Below, one piece after another: positions 52,694 through 63,936 of a stretch of DNA of 64,000 nt (within the stretch, counting starts at the first letter, position 1; the number at the start of each line of letters is the position of its first letter). The stretch comes from Choricystis sp. odSpoLacu1. Taxonomy: Eukaryota; Chlorophyta; Trebouxiophyceae. Location: the NCBI GenBank assembly GCA_958009055.1, contig OY253651.1:806001-870000 (forward strand), read 5' to 3'. Both the position numbers and the translations under genes were made by a program. The notes under the pieces are model-generated. The model did not search any database. It was given only the letters and a program-made list of their open reading frames with translations, and was not told the origin of the DNA.

Positions 52694-52748
52694 AATGCAG
52701 GCAGAGGATTTTGTTCACACTGTGTAAATAATCGAAACAAAAAATATT

Positions 52749-55700
52749 TCACTCACCCAGCAGCGCCGCGACACGGCCACCAAAAGTCGCCACCGCCCAC
52801 GCGCCCGCTTCACCCTCCTCCGGCGCCACCGTCAGGTGAGCAGTGTCGCGCGCCTCAGCGCGCCACAGGAGAGCAGCTCCATCCGGCGCGGTGGCCAGGC
52901 GGGCGTCGCGCAGGGAGACAGCGCGGCCAGACGCACCCGGCGGCACGACGGGTGCAGCCGCCGCAGCCCCACTGATGCGCACCGCCAGCAGCCAGACAGC
53001 GTCAGGCGGCACGCCTGCATCCCGCACCAGGGACGCGGCGGCCGCGTCCGCCAGGAACGCCCACTGCTCGATGTCGCCGCGCGGGGTCAGCACGCGCGGC
53101 GCGCCGGCGCCCACCACCACTCCCTCGAAATCGAAGTCGTCCCCCAGGGCCAGGCCGGCCAGGGTGGCCAGCGTGACGGTGCGGCGGGGAGGGCAGGCGA
53201 AAACCGGGGGTGGCCCGGTTGCCGGCCAGTGCGCGACGCGGGTGGCGCGCGTCGTCGCGAGCCCCGGGCACGCGCGCGCGTCGCCGCCGCCGGGGGCCGG
53301 CCGCGGCGTCAGCGCGGTCGCCACATACACGCCACCTTCGACCAGGGGGGGCGCATCATCGGGCGGGTTCCACCAGGACAGCAGCCACTCGGCGTCCAGG
53401 CTGGTGGGAGGGAGGTGGGGAGGCAGCGCCGCGCTGACCAACGCACGGACGACGCGCGCCGCGCGCGTCGGCGGCGTCACGCCCGCCGCCTCCAGCGCGG
53501 CCGCCCTCAGCTCTGCCGCCCGCGCCTCCCGCCTGCGGTCCAGAGTGGCGCAGTACCGGTCCAGCGCGGGCGACGCGGTGCGCGCGCCGGGAGGGACGGA
53601 CGGCGCGGCTGCGCCCGACGCGTGCGCGGACCGCCACTCACGCGCGTAGGCTAGTTCCCCTTCTGTCGCGCTTTCCACGTCATCAGCGACCGCAGCCGCC
53701 AGGCGGGAGGCGTGGGCAGCGTCTTCAGCCACCAGCTGGGTGGCGACGGTGGCGGCGGCTGCGTCCTCGGCGGCCGCGAGCGCAGCGTCTGCCGCAGCCG
53801 CTGCGCGAGGCGTGACCGTCTCGCGCCGGCCGTCCGCCAGCTCTCGCCACACGATGGGCGGGTAGACACGCCTCACCACAAACGCGGTGACGGGCACGGG
53901 GCCACCGTCGGGGGCGACGCGGGGTAATGGACGCAGGCGCGGGCGCGCGCGCGCGTGCGGCCGAGCCGCGCGTCAGTGGGCGCGGGGGCGACACAGTTCC
54001 ACGCCAGCTCGACGCGAGCGCCCGCCGCCAGGGCGGCGAGGGGCGTGTCGGGACCGGGTGCGACGAGGCGGGCGCCCACGACGTAGAGCTTGGTGCCGGC
54101 GTGGATGGCACCGCGGGCCAGCGCGGCGGCAAACGGCGCGTCGACGGTCGCGGGCACACCATACCACCCGTCCGTCACCTCGAGCGTGGTGTCGTTGATG
54201 ACACGTGCCACGCGCAGGATGCAGGGCGTGCCAGCGCCGACGTCCTGCTCCAGCAGCTTGGCCACGTGGGGCCGCCTCCCCCGCCCCACCTCGCCCTCGT
54301 ACCGCCACGCCAGACCGTCCGCCACGACGGAGGCAACGCAGGCGGCGCCGGCGAGGGACGCTGGGTGGGCGCGCTCCAGGGCGGCCATCTTCCAGACGAG
54401 CCAGCGGAGGGAGTTGGCGACCCACTCTGGCGTCGCGCGCGCGGGTTCGGCCCCCGCGGCCAGCAGGCCGGCTCTAAAGTCGGCCACAGTCAGGCGAGCG
54501 TGGGGTGGGGCTCCTGGGCCAGCCGCCACGGTGGCAGAGGCGGCAGCCAGGGCGTCCATCGCAAAAACGTCGGGCGCCAGCACCGCGAGCGGGGCGGGGG
54601 GCGCGGCGCCAGTCTCGGCAGCGACGCGCAGGGCGGCGGCCAGGGTTCCTCCAGTCAAAGGGTGCACTGGGCGGCGGCGTGGCGGGGGCGGTGGTGGAGG
54701 GGCGTCGGGGGCGGCAGTCTCTTTGGCTGGAGTGTCAAACGTCGGCCGCCTCAACGGCGGCACAAACCCTCTCCTCCGCGCGCGGGGCGCGGGCGCCGAC
54801 ACCGCGTCCGCTGCAGGAGCGACCACAGCGGGTCGACGGCGCTTGGGAGCGGTCGCGCTGGCGCCCAGGCGGGAGAGACCGCGCGCAGGGGGGGGCGGGC
54901 GCGCGGTGCGCGCTGGTCGCGTCACCCAGCGGCGTGCGGGGCGAGTGATCCACCAGGCGGGCGGAGGCGGCTGCCAGGGCGGCCGCCGACACGGGGCGGG
55001 CGGGGGCGCCGGCTGCGGTGGCCCAGCCGGTGGTGGTGGTGGAGGGGGCGGGGGTGGCGGACGCGGGTGAAGGCGCCACCCCGCCCTCCAGCAGGGCGGC
55101 CGCACCGGCCACCGCGGCCGCTGACGGCGGGGGCGGCGCCGCCCCCGCCGTCAGAGGCGGGGGCGGCGCCCGCCCTGCGATGGCGGCCCAGACGCCGCCA
55201 CTCGGGCCGGCTGGCGGCGGGGGTGGAGGCGGAGGCGGCGGAGGAGGGGGGGGGCGACCCAGAGAGGTCGGCCAGCAGGGCGGCCGCCCGGGACGCTGTC
55301 TCGGCGGACACTTGGACGCCCCGTCCCGACGCAAACGCAAACTCGCCGGGTGGTGGCGGGGCGGGCGGGGGCGGGGGGGGGCGGTGGAACAGGGGCGGCC
55401 ACGGACGACCGTGCCGCGGGCGCGGCCGCCGCGCGCGGCGGCCCCGCCTCGGTCGCCGGCCGGGATGGCCCCACCTCAGCCTCAGCACCCACAGACGGTC
55501 CCGCGTCGTCGGCGTCAAGGTCGGCAAACAGTGCCGCCGCGCGCGCGCGTGCGCAGCCGCCGACGCGGTCGCGGAGCGCCCAGACACAAACTGAAACACG
55601 CCAGCAGGGGGGGGCGGTGGGGGTGGTTCATCAGTTGCGTGTGGCTCCATGCCAGAGGCCGAGGGGGCGGGCGCGCCGGCGTCGGCAGCCGGCCGCACGG

Positions 55701-56463
55701 CCGTCGCGGCGGCGGGGGGCACGGTGGCGCCACTGCCCGACGCCACATGACAGTCTGCTGCAGTCGAGACCACAGCACCAGCTCCCGCAGACATCGCCTG
55801 CACATCGCCGTCACCGCCGAGGCCGTCGGCGCCCAGCAGCGCGAGCGCGCGCTCGCGCGCCGCCGCACTCGGCGCTGTGACGTTGCCCGACGCCAGCGCA
55901 AACACGCCAGGTGGTGGTGGCGGAACAGCGGGTACTTCAGGTTCAATGTTGAAGCGTGGTGGCGATGGCGGGGCGGCAGGCGGCAGGGCGGCAGGGGGTG
56001 GCGCCAGCGGCGGGTGCGGGGGCACAGCAGCCACCCGTCCCCGCGCCGCTCCCCACGCGCCCCCCAGCACGACGCCCCCCACCTCGGTCGCGGGCTGGCG
56101 CACGCCTGGCGACTGGGACGCGCCGTAGTCGAAGCCGGTGGCGGTGGTGGTGGTGGCGAGCGCGCCCGCGGCGGGGGCGACGTCCACAGTGACGTCGAAC
56201 GCGGCCAGTTCGTCATTTTTGCAGTCCACAAGGGCTTGCAGCCCACGCACCCCACCCTCCGCCGCGCCTGAGGCTGTAGCCGCGGCCACAGCCACGCCGA
56301 GCCCGGCAATCGCGGGTGGCGGCGGTGCAGCCGGCAGCAGGCACGTTCCCGTCAGGGTGGCGGGGCCGGCGTCGCCGTCGGGGGGAGAGGTGAACACGAC
56401 CAGGGTGAGGGCAGGGGGCGGCGTCACTCCCCCCCTTCCGGAAGGGGGGGAGTGGGCGCGCAT
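52749..56463 (-). CDS. BRCA2: BRCA2 homolog (five tract frame breaks)
   Basis: Loads RAD51 on single-stranded DNA during homologous recombination. The ATG at 56461-56463 (MRAHSPPSGRG) opens an intronless frame of 1,235 residues after correction. BRC-like repeats: GVFALASGNVTAPSAAARER (~55.9 kb), GVFQFVSGRSATAS (~55.6), GEFAFASGRGVQVSAETASR (~55.3), a degenerate GVWAAIAG (~55.2) and GWATAAGAPARPVSAAALAA (~55.0). The DNA-binding domain follows: helical WVANSLRWLVWKMAALERAH, then OB1 EVTDGWYGVPATVDAPFAAA, HAGTKLYVVGARLVAPGPDT, FVVRRVYPPIVWRELADGR leading to a tower-like helix, and later OB folds. Frame changes lie in (CG)n at 55539-55549 and 53942-53955 and in G runs at 55373-55381, 55246-55254 and 54888-54895; removing one unit in each makes the length divisible by three. 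Confidence 0.88.
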
Positions 56464-57021
56464 GGGGTTGGAAATGGGTGCACGTGTGTGTGGCGCGCTT
56501 TCGCGCGTGTATCTCGTCACGGGGCGAAGTAGAGAGTGCAGAGAAGCATGGCGAGAGTGCCGGAGAAGAGGGACGGCGCGAAAAGGGGGCACGCTGGCGC
56601 GCCCAGTGAAAAACGAGAGTGCGACGTGTGCACTTCGGTTTTGGTCGAAGAGGTTCGTAACAGAAAAGGGGGGCAGCAGCGCTAATGAAACGCCAGGCCC
56701 GCAACTCCCTCTCCACCAACACGGGCACTCGGGTGGAGCGGCCTGCAACGTGTTGGGGGGGGGGGGGCGGGAGGCGGGGGCGGCGCGCGCAAAAAGAAGG
56801 GGTGGTTGAGGACACGCGACAATTAAAAAACTCGGGGATGGCGCGATCTGGCTCGCAGCGCACAGATTAAGGGAATGGAAGGGAGGGGAGTTTAAGGGAA
56901 GAAGACGGGGGGTTGGGGTTCGGCACCCCGTCTTGCGACGGCGGGAAAAAATCGTTGCGTTGAAAATGATGGCCTCAAAAAAACGTTCTCTCTCCACACA
57001 CACACACACACACACTCCCAC
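56464..57021. other. 558-bp spacer upstream of BRCA2
   Basis: Tandem minus-strand spacer between the BRCA2 start and the desaturase stop. It contains a G tract (about 56756-56768), mixed CT/GA-rich sequence and a CA repeat (56996-57012) at the desaturase 3' end. It presumably holds the BRCA2 promoter. No convincing ORF was seen. Confidence 0.5.
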
Positions 57022-58648
57022 TCACTGGTGGAACCACAGCGCCCCGTGGTCGGCCTTGCCACCGGGCGCGACGACGTGGCACTCGCGCCAGTCGCTCCAC
57101 AGCGCGCGCCAGACCGGGCGCTCATCGCGCGCATAGTAAGGGCCCAGCACTTTGCGCAGCGCGGCCGTCGCCTCCTGGGCGTGGTAGTGCGGGATCTGGG
57201 AGAACAAGTGGTGCGCGACGTGTGTGTCGGCGATGTGGTGGTGGGCGGCGTCGAGGAAGCGGCCGTACGAGCGGTCGACGGTGGAGAGCGCGCCTGTTGG
57301 GGAAGTGAGTTGGTTTTGGGTGAGTCTCTGAAACCCCCTGCTCTTGCGTGTGTGTCACCATCTTTCCTCTTGTGTCTCCACTTACCGCGCAGCCAGTCCC
57401 AGTCCGCGTCGTCGTAGTGAGGCAGCGCGGGGTGCGTGTGCTGCAGCAGCGTGATCAGCACGAGCCACCCGTTGACGACGAGCAGGGGGGCGCCATACAG
57501 GGCGGCCAGCGTGGGGAAGCCGATGGCGGTGCCCAGGGCGTAGAGGAGAGCAAGGGCAGCAACAACGCCGGCGTCAGAGGCTGCGACCTGCGCGCGCTCG
57601 CGCTTGGAAAAGATGGGGGAGGCGGGGTCGTAGTGGGACACCCACCCGGCGCCCGGGTAGGGGCGCCCCGACACGTTGAACGCCAGGTAGGAGGGCCAGC
57701 CCAGGGTGAGGGCGAACGCGATGGACGCGGCACGGCCGGTGGCGGTGCGCAGGGCGCGTGTGGCGGGGGTGCGGGGGGCGTCGGGGGAGGGGACGGCCGG
57801 GGGGACGAAAACTTCGTCTTTTGAGACGGAGCCGGTGTTGGAGTGGTGGCGCCTATGGCTTACCTCCCTGAAAGCGTGGTTTTGGGGGGAGCAGGGAGGG
57901 TGGTCGTCGTCGGTGGGTTGGGGCAAGGAGGGTTGTCGCCCGCTCGCGTCGCGGCTGTGCGCGCAGCGAAAAGAAACGCCTCCGGGCAGTTCAAGCGACC
58001 ACGCCCCTCTCCTCACAAAACGGCAGCTACCGTCTGGCGTGTGGACTTGCACACGCTGCCAGGTGCACGCGAGTGAGGGCGGGGACGGCCGGAGCGGGCG
58101 GGAGGAGGCGGGGAAAAGAAAAAAGGGTACCCATGGTGTTGCGCCAAAAACCGTCGCCCGCGAGCGCCCCACCTCTTTTCCCTCACGTCACACACATACA
58201 CACACTCAACTCACCAGCTGTAATACGGCACCAGCAGCAGCGAGTGCAGCACAAAGCCCACGGCGTCGTTGACCTTTTCGCTGGGCGAAAACGCGCCGTG
58301 CCCGCACTCGTGTGCGACGACCCACAGCCCTGTGCACACCGCCCCTTGCAGCCACACGTACAGGCACCACGCCATCGGCCGAATGGCGGCAGGCAGCAGC
58401 GGGATGCCCCACACAGCACCGCACACAAGCGCGGCGACGGCAGCCAGGTCTTTGACCACCGTGGCGAACGATTTCGCGTAGCTGCGTTCAAAACAATTGG
58501 CCGGGATCGCCCGGCGCAGTTCGCCAATCGTAAACGGCGGGGGCGCGGACGGCACGCGCTCGCCGGGCATGCCCTTGAACGGACGCGCCGCGGGCAGCGG
58601 CTGCAGCGGGTCGGTGGCCGCGGTGGGGCGCCGCTGCGTAATGCACAT
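57022..58648 (-). CDS. FAD2: FAD2-type oleate delta-12 desaturase
   Basis: Membrane di-iron desaturase that introduces the omega-6 double bond into oleoyl chains. Exons 58215-58648, 57386-57867 and 57022-57293 give 395 residues. The three His boxes are intact: HECGHGAFS (~58.3 kb), HRRHHSNT (~57.85 kb) and HVAHHLFSQIPHYHAQEAT (~57.2 kb). Other FAD2 features: FTIGELRRAIPANCFERSYA near the N-terminus, YYSWEVSHRRHHSNTGSVSK across the first intron, and [20 protein letters not shown] across the second. The N-terminus lacks an obvious transit peptide, favouring the ER (FAD2) over the plastid (FAD6) form, but plastid targeting cannot be excluded. Introns 57868-58214 and 57294-57385. Confidence 0.93.
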
Positions 58649-58930
58649 TCGGTGGTGTGCTGTTGTTTGGAGTTGAAAGGGGGTGAGTTGAAAGGGGAGT
58701 GATTGGGGGGCGTGCGGGCGGGGGGGACGGCGCCCGTGAACAAGAAAGGGCGATAACACTCTTGACTGCTGCGCGTTGCGGCGTCACTCTCCTCTCTTCT
58801 AATCCCGCCTCCACCACCAGGTGAATCGTTTTCGTCTCACCCTCCTCGTTAACATGACAATGATAGTGCTGGTGTGTAGGTCTGTGTTTCGCTCTCTCTC
58901 TCTCTCTCTCTCTCAACACTCTCCTCACCG

Positions 58931-60360
58931 TCAAGCGACGCCGCGCCGCGCCGACGCCCGCGTCGACCGCGCGCGCGTCGTGACGCCTCCGTCGCGCGTG
59001 GGGCTGGCCGCCACCTTGCGCACAGGAATGGTCAGGCACTTGATGCCCAGGTAGTCGCAAATCTGTCGGACAACGCCGACGACGTAGTGCAGGTAGCCAG
59101 CGGTGGCGACGGCAAAGCCAGCCACCGCGGCGACGGTCGGATCAACCGGCCCGCCGCCCGCCGCGTTGGCCGTCACAGCCGCCAGGATGGCGACCGGCCA
59201 CCACACCAGCTCAAACGGTTCCTTGGCCATGTGGTCCACAATGAGTTTGGAGGCTTCCAGGGCGTAGGCAACGCCGTAGAGACCAAAGACGATTCGGACG
59301 TGGGCGGCCGACCGGTGCACGTACAGCGGCTCCAGCATGGACGCACACCCCACCCCCACAAACACGGCGAGTTGGGCCAGGTGGCTCAGTTGCGCACCCA
59401 CGCCCAGGTCTTTCGCCCCTTTCTCACCTGCCGGCAGGCCGCGCGGCGTGCGCAGGACAAACACGCGGCCAAGCACGGCGGCCGCCTGCCATACGCCGCA
59501 CCCGTAGATGCAGGCCAGCAGGGCGTCGTTGCAGGCGTAGGGGGCGAGCAGTGTGACGAGGCGGGGGTGGTTGGAGGCCACTGATGCAGGCAGCAGTGTG
59601 GCCAGAGGCGCCGACCAGACGCGGCGCGCGCCAAAGGCAGCCGACACGAAGTGGAGGGCGACGAGTGTGTAGTTCGCCTCCGTCACGCCCCACCACCCGT
59701 TGCCGTACAGCATGACGCCGGAGTGGTACTCCTCCCAGTGCGCCATGAGCCAGGGGCCGCCGACCGCGATCTGGCCCCAGACTGAGCGCGGGAGGAGGCA
59801 GGCGTCGAGGGTGGCCGCGACGCCGACGAGGAGGACGTGCACCGCGAGTGCGTCGCAGCCATGGTCGAACAGTTGGCCCAGAGGGGACGACGTGCCTGTC
59901 CTCCTCGCCTGTTTGCCGTCCAGGCAGTCGAGGTGGAGGTAGGAGAGAGTCACAGCCCCCATCGCAAAGTGCGCCCACCAGGGGGCGGTCCCACTCATGT
60001 CGAGCGCGGTCGCGGTCAACGATGCATAGCCGCCAACCAGCAGGGCCAGGCCGATGAGGGTGATGAGGTTGGGGGCGAGCCAGGGGGGGAAGCAGTGTTC
60101 GACGATGGCTGGGGAGGGTGGGTGGGAGAGTCAGAGAGGTCCTCGTCGGCGCGGCGCCCAATCGAGAGACGACGGCTGCGGGCGGGCAGCGGCTGCTTCT
60201 CTACACCTCTCCCCTCTCTCTATCTCCCTCTCTCACCGTTCCAAAACGGGGTGTGCACGTCGTCCAGCCACGTGTACCCGGTCGCCTTGTAGACGTAGGC
60301 CTTGAGGCCGCGCAGCGCGCGTGGGCTCAGCGGGCCGCGCCGCGCGGAGGGGCGTGCCAT
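58931..60360 (-). CDS. Choline/ethanolamine phosphotransferase
   Basis: Final Kennedy-pathway step: CDP-choline or CDP-ethanolamine plus diacylglycerol gives phosphatidylcholine or -ethanolamine in the ER. Exons 60237-60360 and 58931-60108, 433 residues. The CDP-alcohol phosphatidyltransferase signature DCLDGKQARRTGTSSPLGQL followed by FDHGCDAL (D-x2-DG-x2-AR-x8-G-x3-D-x3-D) is complete. N-terminal LSPRALRGLKAYVYKATGYT and FPPWLAPNLITLIG are typical of plant AAPT. Several hydrophobic helices follow, then a basic C-terminal tail after the CDYLGIKCLTI segment. Sequence alone does not tell choline from ethanolamine specificity. Intron 60109-60236. With FAD2 next to it, the pair covers phosphatidylcholine synthesis and desaturation. 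Confidence 0.93.
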
Positions 60361-60524
60361 TGGAGCTGTGCGTGTGTGCGTGTGTGCGTGTGTGCGTGTG
60401 CCGTGTGCACACGTGCAGCGAGGCTGGGCTGTGTCGGGGAGTGAGAGTGGGGGCGGCCGCGCAGCCAGAAGAGAACCGATTTGCGCTGTGTTGCTAGCAC
60501 TCGGTCGCGGTGACAGAGACACGC

Positions 60525-61299
60525 TCAGTCACACACTCGCCCCGCAGCCGCCTCAGCCACAGCCTCCACACATGCATCAAACGATGGAGACGCCAGCACC
60601 GCTTCAACTGCTTCGATCAGAGCGGTGCCCCGAGGCAGGGGCGGGGGTGGGGGTGATGTTGCGGCCACCGTGTCACCACCGCCACCAGCCACACGCACAA
60701 CCACCGCCCGCCGCCGCAGCGTCGTCAGCGCAGCCGCAGCCGCGGCGCCCTCCCTGGCCGACGTAAACCGAAACGCCCACTTGGTGGTGCGGCAAGGCGC
60801 GCCGTCTGCGCTGCCAGCCACACGCGCGCTCGCGGCCAGCACCCAGTCCCCCCCCGTGGCGGCAGGGGGCAGCATGGCGGCGTGGGTGACGGCCGAGGGA
60901 GACAACAGCGAGACGAGGGGGCGGCCAGCGGCGTGGACCTTGTTTGGGAGGGCGGGTGAAAAGGGAAACGGTCAGAGGTCAGTCTCCCTCGCCCTCGTTA
61001 ACCTCGCCGCACGCCTCGGATGACTCTACACGCGTCCATAGGCGTTTGGAGCTCCAAAGCAAGAGTCCGAGGGGAAACAACAGCGCCCCTCAGCTTTCTC
61101 TTCTCACCTGCAGCGCCACGCTTCCCCCCCCTCCCTGCGTCGCCACCAGCGTGGCAGGCCACCGCCCCACCAGCCAGTGCCCCTCCACGGGCGTCTTGAC
61201 CGGCGGAAATGGGGTGGCGGGAGGGCGGGCGCAGGGCAGGTAGACGGCCAGCGTGCCAGCAAACGCGGTCTGGCGGGCGGGCGGCGGCGGGTGGGCCAT
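60525..61299 (-). CDS. PHS1/REC114-like PH-domain protein (tentative)
   Basis: Exons 61108-61299 and 60525-60938 encode 201 residues. The first 130 residues look like the plant PHS1/animal REC114 N-terminal domain: a start FAGTLAVYLPCARPP, then GHWLVGRWPATLVATQGGGG, a strand VALQVHAAGRPLVSLL, and the late TKWAFRFTSAREGAAAAAAL, where K-x-AF/LRF followed by a helix is the recurrent pattern. The C-terminal helix (LIEAVEAVLASPSFDACVEA) parallels the short terminal helix of PHS1 and REC114, which contacts MEI4-type partners and supports meiotic double-strand break formation and pairing. The middle is Pro-rich linker. The match is by pattern only and may be wrong; the fallback is an uncharacterised small PH-like protein. 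Intron 60939-61107. Confidence 0.45.
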
Positions 61300-61447
61300 C
61301 GAGGGAGAGGGTGAGCGCGATGAGGCACACGGAGACGTGCGTTTTGTGTGTGTGTGAAACTGGATAAGACAGTGGACTGTGTTTTTTGCGCAAAAAAAGG
61401 GGAAAACGGGATTGAGGAGCGCACAAAAAACAGAAAACAAAAAACTC

Positions 61448-63616
61448 TCACCGCAGCGTCATCGTTCCCCCCGCCATCAACAAATTGCGCGCGCTCCACG
61501 CCACCGCGTACACGGGCGTGGCTTTGGTGCCATAGTCCGCGACGCGGGTGAGAGGAGGGGCGGGCGCGACAGGGGCTTTGGCGGTGGACGCGGCGCCACC
61601 AGGCGCGGGCGCGGCGGCCGACGCGCCGCCGTGCGGCGCGGACGCGGCGCCGCCGTCCCACACGCGCACCGCGTCGTCCGCGCCTCCAGACGCCAGCAGG
61701 GTGGAATCTGCTCCACGTGCCCAGGACAGGGACCACACGGCGCCCGCGTGGGCGGTGGGCGCGTCCGCACGGGGCGCCGCTGCCCCGATGTCCCACACCA
61801 CCACGCGCCCATCCTCATCCCCCGTCGCCAGGGACAGGCCGTCCCCGCCGAATGCAATGGATGTCACGGGGGCGCGGTGGCGCACCAGCACGCGGGCGGG
61901 GCCGCCAGACCGCACGTCCCACAGGCGCACGGTGGCGTCGTCACCCCCAGTGGCGACATAGTGAGCGTTCGGGTGCCACGCCACCGCGCACACGTCGGCT
62001 GCATGCCCCGCCAGCAGGCGCACAGGGGTCGCCCTCTCCGTGCACCACACGCGAGCGGCTCGATCGGCGCCCCCCGTGGCCACGTACGCGCCGCGCGGGC
62101 AGGCCGCGACCGCCCAGATCGGGAGGACGTGGCCTCGGTAGGCCGCCACCGGCGCGCGCGCCCCCACAGACCACGCGCGCAGGGTGCCGTCCGCGCCCCC
62201 CGAAAACGCGAGGCGGGAGCGGGGGCCGACGTCGACCGCGTACACGGCGCCCGAGTGGCCGCGCAGCGTGGTGGCGGTGGGGTGGGGGGCGTCGCCATCA
62301 GCCGACGCGGCGCCACGCGCGGCGGCCGCGACATCGTACAGGCGCACGCTGCCGTCGGCGTAGCCGCCGACGACAAGGGAGGCGTCGTCGGCCAGGGCGA
62401 CCGCGTTGAGGGAGGCGCCCGTGTTGACAAAGGTGAACATGACGGTCGAGGGGGCGCCGGCCGAGGAATCAGCGCGCGCGCGGTGCCTCAAGTCGTCCAC
62501 CGCTGCCGCCACGTCTGCCTCACTCGGCTCCGGCAGCGGCACATCCGTGGAGTCCACAGTCGCGGCCGCCGCTTTAGCACGGGTGGCCTTCTCTTTTTCT
62601 GCGACTTTCACAAGGGCAGCGCGCGCTTTCTTCGTGAGCGGCCGCCCGTCGGGCATCGCCTCAGGCACGGCGTCCGCGGCGGCCGCCAGCTCGGCCTCGT
62701 GCGCGGTGACGGCAGCGTCTTTCAGCAACACCAGCATGAGCGGGGTGGCGTTGACGGTGGCGGCATCGCCCGCCAGGGCACCTGTCAACAGGGATGGTTC
62801 ATCGCCACCACCCGGGGGCGTCGCCGACGGCTGCCCCGGCCGCACGCGCAGCGCGACGTGGTCGTTGACCAGGGCCAGCATGAGCCCCAGCCTCGCCGAC
62901 CGCAGGTGGTGGGCCAGCAGGTCAAAGGAGTGGGTGCACAGAGTGACGGGGTAGCGCGCGCCGCGCGCGGCGGCCGCGGTGCGGTCGCCCGCGGCGGCCG
63001 CGGGCGACGTGATCGCGGCCAGTGCAGCCAGCTCAGCCCCCCGGGCCCGGGGGGCGCGCCCCCCCGCATCCGCAAACCTGGCTTTGTGGGAGGCCAGGAG
63101 GCTGGCTGCGGTGGCGGCCGCGCCGCGTGACACAAGGGCAAGGTAAGCATGAACAAACAGTGGGTAGAGCAGCCGCGACAGCTCTGGCCGGAACGCGTCC
63201 AACGACGCGTCCACCCACGCCGCCAGCGCGTCAAACTGGGTGGCGAAGGCGGTCGGGTCGCCGGGGGGCGCCGCGTCGGAGGGGCGGCCGTCGAGGTAGA
63301 GAAGCAAGTCCGTGACCAGGCGGTCGGACGGCGGGGGCGGCGGCGCCGCCGACGCGGCGGCGAGGGAGCGGGACGCTTCGGACCGCATGGCGGCGGCAGC
63401 GCTGGCGAATCTGTGGGTGTGTGTGCAGAGTGTGTGTGTGTGTGTGTGTGTGTGTAGCGGTGAGAGGCGGGCGGCGGACGGGCGGGGGGGGCGGACGCAA
63501 GCGGAAAAGGAGGGATCGCCGGGGAGGGGGGCTCGACCCGCCCACACTCACTGGCGCTTCTCCAGGTAGCTGAACACCAGCCTGTCCAGCGCCTGCGTCG
63601 TGCTGTCAGTCGCCAT
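61448..63616 (-). CDS. TAF5: TFIID/SAGA subunit TAF5
   Basis: Scaffold subunit of general transcription factor TFIID. Exons 63552-63616 and 61448-63410, 675 residues. The N-terminal LisH helix pair (ALDRLVFSYLEKRQFASAAA) spans the intron. The TAF5 NTD2 domain has FATQFDALAAWVDASLDAFR, ELSRLLYPLFVHAYLALVSR and LLAHHLRSARLGLMLALVND. A charged linker (KKARAALVKVAEKEKATRAK) leads to six or seven WD40 repeats: TLRGHSGAVYAVDVGPRSRL, PVAAYRGHVLPIWAVAACPR, PVRLLAGHAADVCAVAWHPN, and so on. The C-terminus YAVAWSARNLLMAGGTMTLR is typical of TAF5. Intron 63411-63551 carries a CA/GT repeat at 63433-63453. Confidence 0.95.
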
Positions 63617-63845
63617 AGCGCGCGCGGGGGGAGGCGGGCCCGCGCGGCACACAGAACACCGGCGCAAACACCGGCGAGGGTGAGTAATGCACACACACTT
63701 TTTTTTCCTTTTTGTTTGTTTTCACGCCTCACACCGCCCGACGCACGGTGCACAGAGTCAAACCGCACACACACGCATACTCGCTGTGACATTCGTGCCG
63801 CGCCTGCTGTGTGTGGCGCGGCACACACACACACTCCACTCACTC

Positions 63846-63936
63846 ATGTCGGCGCCCCCGCCCAAGCTCACCCGCCTCATCGACTTGAGGCCGTCCCTGC
63901 AGCCGGTCAACGTGCAGTTCATCGTGCTGGAGAAAG
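63846..63936 (+). CDS. SOSS-B/NABP-like OB-fold protein, first exon (partial)
   Basis: Exon 1 of a gene that continues beyond the window. ATG 63846 opens MSAPPPKLTRLIDLRPSLQP followed by VNVQFIVLEK, with donor G|GTGAGC at 63937. The pattern (hydrophobic-x2-LRP-x5-N-x-FIVLEK) is the first strand of the OB fold in SOSS complex subunit B (NABP1/2) and the plant proteins of that family, which bind single-stranded DNA after damage. Only about 30 residues are visible, so the call is provisional. It is head-to-head with TAF5, 229 bp between start codons, with CA-rich leader sequence. Confidence 0.6.

Noticed and set aside
52749..56463. BRCA2 as a simple pseudogene
   Set aside because: All five breaks are in slippage-prone tracts, no nonsense or missense decay is evident, and the same kind of break affects essential genes such as SMARCD and ESF1.
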